A stretch of DNA of 6,851 nucleotides from DATAFO01 sp046728935. Its GTDB lineage: Bacteria > Actinomycetota > Thermoleophilia > Solirubrobacterales > 70-9. Position numbers and translations under genes: made by a program. How positions within the stretch are numbered: the first letter of the stretch is position 1; each line of letters starts with the position of its first letter. Of the stretch, positions 5,620 to 6,851 are shown one piece after another. The notes beneath the pieces are model-generated. The model saw only the letters and a list, made by a program, of their open reading frames with translations. It made no database searches and had not been told where the DNA came from. The DNA is taken from positions 1 through 6,851 of the forward strand of contig JBKPFS010000032.1 of assembly GCA_046728935.1 (NCBI GenBank). The letters are read 5' to 3'.

Positions 5620-6200
5620 GTGCCCGACGGACCGAGATTCAGTACCCGAGTCGGGCCGATCTCGGACTCGCTTCCCCAGCTATCGTGGATGTGGCCGCAG
5701 ACTGCGACTGGCGGGTGCTTGGCCTCGATCGCCTCGAGGATCGCCTTGCTGCCGAGGTGATCGCCGCCGCCGCTCTGGTCGCAGTGGCCATAGGGGGGTG
5801 AGTGGACGACGAGCAAGGCGCCCTCCGGGCAGGGGCTCAGCATCGTCGCGGCCTCCTCGTCGGAGAGGTCGAAGCTCCAGTCCCAGGGCGTGATCGGCAC
5901 GCCTGCGCCGAGGCCGAAGCACTCGCGCCCGTCGAGCTCGGTGCCCTCCCCGTGCAGCACGGTCGCCGCCGGCCACACGGCGGCCGCGTCTCGAAGGGCG
6001 TCGACGGTCTCGTTGTTGCCGGGGACGAGCACGGTCGGCGCCTCGATCGGGCTCAGCGCCTCGATCGCCTCCTCGAGCCCCTCGTGAATGGAGGCGAAGT
6101 CGCCGGCGCCGATCACCGCGTCCACCTCGGCGCTCATCTCGACGAGCCGGGCCGCCCGGTCGAGGTCGCGGTGCAGGTCGCTGAAGGCGAGGATCCGCAT
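5604..6200 (-). CDS. Calcineurin-like metallophosphoesterase
   Basis: This 198-residue protein is a compact metal-dependent phosphoesterase of the calcineurin-like superfamily, likely cytosolic as there is no signal peptide. Metal-site motifs occur in the expected order: SDLH (D8, H10), GAGD (D34), GNNE (61-64, N62 as ligand), VVHSPP (H133) and CGHIH (H170, H172). In GNNE the residue after the metal-binding Asn is Asn, where many relatives have His (GNHD/E); small YfcE-like members also lack that His, so activity need not be lost. These enzymes cleave phosphomono- or diesters, and the substrate here is unknown. The ATG at 6200 directly begins the first beta-strand (MRILAFSDLH). It follows the ligase-family gene by 26 bp on the same strand, probably in one operon, although no clear Shine-Dalgarno is seen. 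Confidence 0.92.
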   Translation of the reverse strand: MRILAFSDLHRDLDRAARLVEMSAEVDAVIGAGDFASIHEGLEEAIEALSPIEAPTVLVPGNNETVDALRDAAAVWPAATVLHGEGTELDGRECFGLGAGVPITPWDWSFDLSDEEAATMLSPCPEGALLVVHSPPYGHCDQSGGGDHLGSKAILEAIEAKHPPVAVCGHIHDSWGSESEIGPTRVLNLGPSGTFIEL

Positions 6201-6201
6201 C

Positions 6202-6226
6202 CGGCCGGGATCATGCCAGCCGGCCG
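6202..6226 (-). promoter_or_regulatory. Intercistronic inverted repeat
   Basis: CGGCCGG (6202-6208) and CCGGCCG (6220-6226) are perfect 7-bp inverted arms around an 11-nt loop. They occupy nearly the whole gap between the ligase-family stop and the phosphoesterase ATG. The RNA hairpin would cover the normal ribosome-binding region of the downstream gene, so it might reduce its translation or tune read-through. The role is inferred. Confidence 0.3.
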
Positions 6227-6851
6227 CTAGAGCCGCGGCTCGTGCGCGGCCTCGAGCTCCTCGGCCAGCGCGAGGGTCTCGGGATCGAGCTCGGCTGGGA
6301 CCAGCTCGTACCGCTCACTCAGTTCTGCCAGCAGCGCGTCCTCGACTGCGTCCACGCCCGTGCCCTCCGCCTCGTCCTCGACGCTCGCGGCGGTCGCCGG
6401 ATCCCAGTCAAGCCCGAGGGCCGCGTAGACGGGCTCGAGCGCTGAGCGCAGCAGCGCGCTTTGAGACGCGACCACGACGCAGCCGAGGTGAGCGCCGCCC
6501 GAGGTCAGCCGCTGGCCGATCCCGGCGAGCTTCACGCGCCCGCGGGCGTTGACGCTCCACGCCCCAGGGCAGTACTCGCCCGGCACCTCGCCGATCCGGG
6601 CGTCCACGCGCAGCCGGGCGAGCGCGGCGGCGACGATCGCCGCCAGCTCCTCGAACCGGTCCCGGGTCCCGGCCGCGGGCCGCGGGTCGGGCCGCGACCA
6701 GGCGAGGGCGAGCGTGCCCTCGTGAAAGGCGGCGGCCCGGCCGCCCGCGAGGCGGACGACCGGCTCGAAGCCAGCGGCGCGAGCGGCCTCCACCGCGCGC
6801 CCGAATCCTTCAGCGGCGGCGTCCTGCTTCGAGAACGCCAGTTCGCGGGCG
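6227..6851 (-). CDS. Lipoate-protein ligase family protein (biotin/lipoate A/B fold), 5' end missing
   Basis: The frame is open to the right edge, giving the C-terminal 207 or so residues. The family attaches lipoate or transfers octanoate to lysines of lipoyl-domain proteins in the cytosol. RLAGGRAAAFHEG resembles the RRxxGG substrate-binding loop. GEYCPGAWSVNARG followed by VKLAGIGQR carries the family's conserved lysine and the Gly-Gln-Arg stretch. A Cys sits in GEYCPG, as in other members of this branch, so an octanoyltransferase role (LipM-like) is also possible. The GTG at 6793 is unlikely to be the true start, because upstream codons read as natural family sequence (LAFSKQDAAAEGFGRAVEAA). 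The gene lies 26 bp before the phosphoesterase gene, on the same strand. Ligase versus transferase cannot be decided from this fragment. Confidence 0.85.
   Translation of the reverse strand, partial: ARELAFSKQDAAAEGFGRAVEAARAAGFEPVVRLAGGRAAAFHEGTLALAWSRPDPRPAAGTRDRFEELAAIVAAALARLRVDARIGEVPGEYCPGAWSVNARGRVKLAGIGQRLTSGGAHLGCVVVASQSALLRSALEPVYAALGLDWDPATAASVEDEAEGTGVDAVEDALLAELSERYELVPAELDPETLALAEELEAAHEPRL

Noticed and set aside
6227..6793. Complete ligase-family gene starting at GTG 6793
   Set aside because: The frame continues to the window edge with plausible family sequence, and no ribosome binding site precedes the GTG. The gene is better read as truncated by the window.
1..6851. A multi-gene defence or metabolic system
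   Set aside because: The alternating strands and unrelated conserved families give no operon beyond the two-gene ligase-phosphoesterase pair. No nuclease, toxin, retron, CRISPR or transposase signature is visible.

Overview
This is a GC-rich, gene-dense bacterial chromosomal window (roughly 70% GC by eye, strong G/C at third codon positions, GTG starts used alongside ATG). The protein styles suggest a high-GC Gram-positive actinobacterium, possibly of the Thermoleophilia/Solirubrobacterales kind. That placement is inference: there is no rRNA or other phylogenetic marker here. I see no mobile element, CRISPR array, tRNA or rRNA, and no gap between genes longer than about 165 bp.

Layout from left to right: a class I-type PPK2 polyphosphate kinase on the minus strand; divergent from it, a 171-residue cupin on the plus strand; abutting the cupin stop to stop, a membrane fatty acid hydroxylase/sterol desaturase-family protein on the minus strand; divergent from that, a DUF445 membrane protein on the plus strand; convergent with it, a CPA1-type Na+/H+ antiporter on the minus strand; divergent from the antiporter, a tiny 49-residue single-span membrane protein on the plus strand; and at the right edge a minus-strand pair, a lipoate-protein ligase-family enzyme (5' end outside the window) followed 26 bp later by a small calcineurin-like metallophosphoesterase.

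Strands alternate almost gene by gene, so most genes appear to be single transcription units. The only likely operon is the ligase-phosphoesterase pair. Several products concern phosphate, ion or membrane homeostasis (polyphosphate kinase, antiporter, lipid hydroxylase, DUF445), but nothing shows that they act together, and I found no convincing new multi-gene system.

The points most worth a second look are: (i) the 49-residue protein with four hexapeptide repeats and unusual codon use; (ii) a perfect 7-bp hairpin with a UACG tetraloop in the last codons of the cupin gene, just before two directly abutting convergent stop codons; (iii) a very short start-stop reading frame whose TGA overlaps the GTG start of the DUF445 gene, with a Shine-Dalgarno better spaced for the short frame; and (iv) an internal repeat of the membrane signature within the DUF445 protein.
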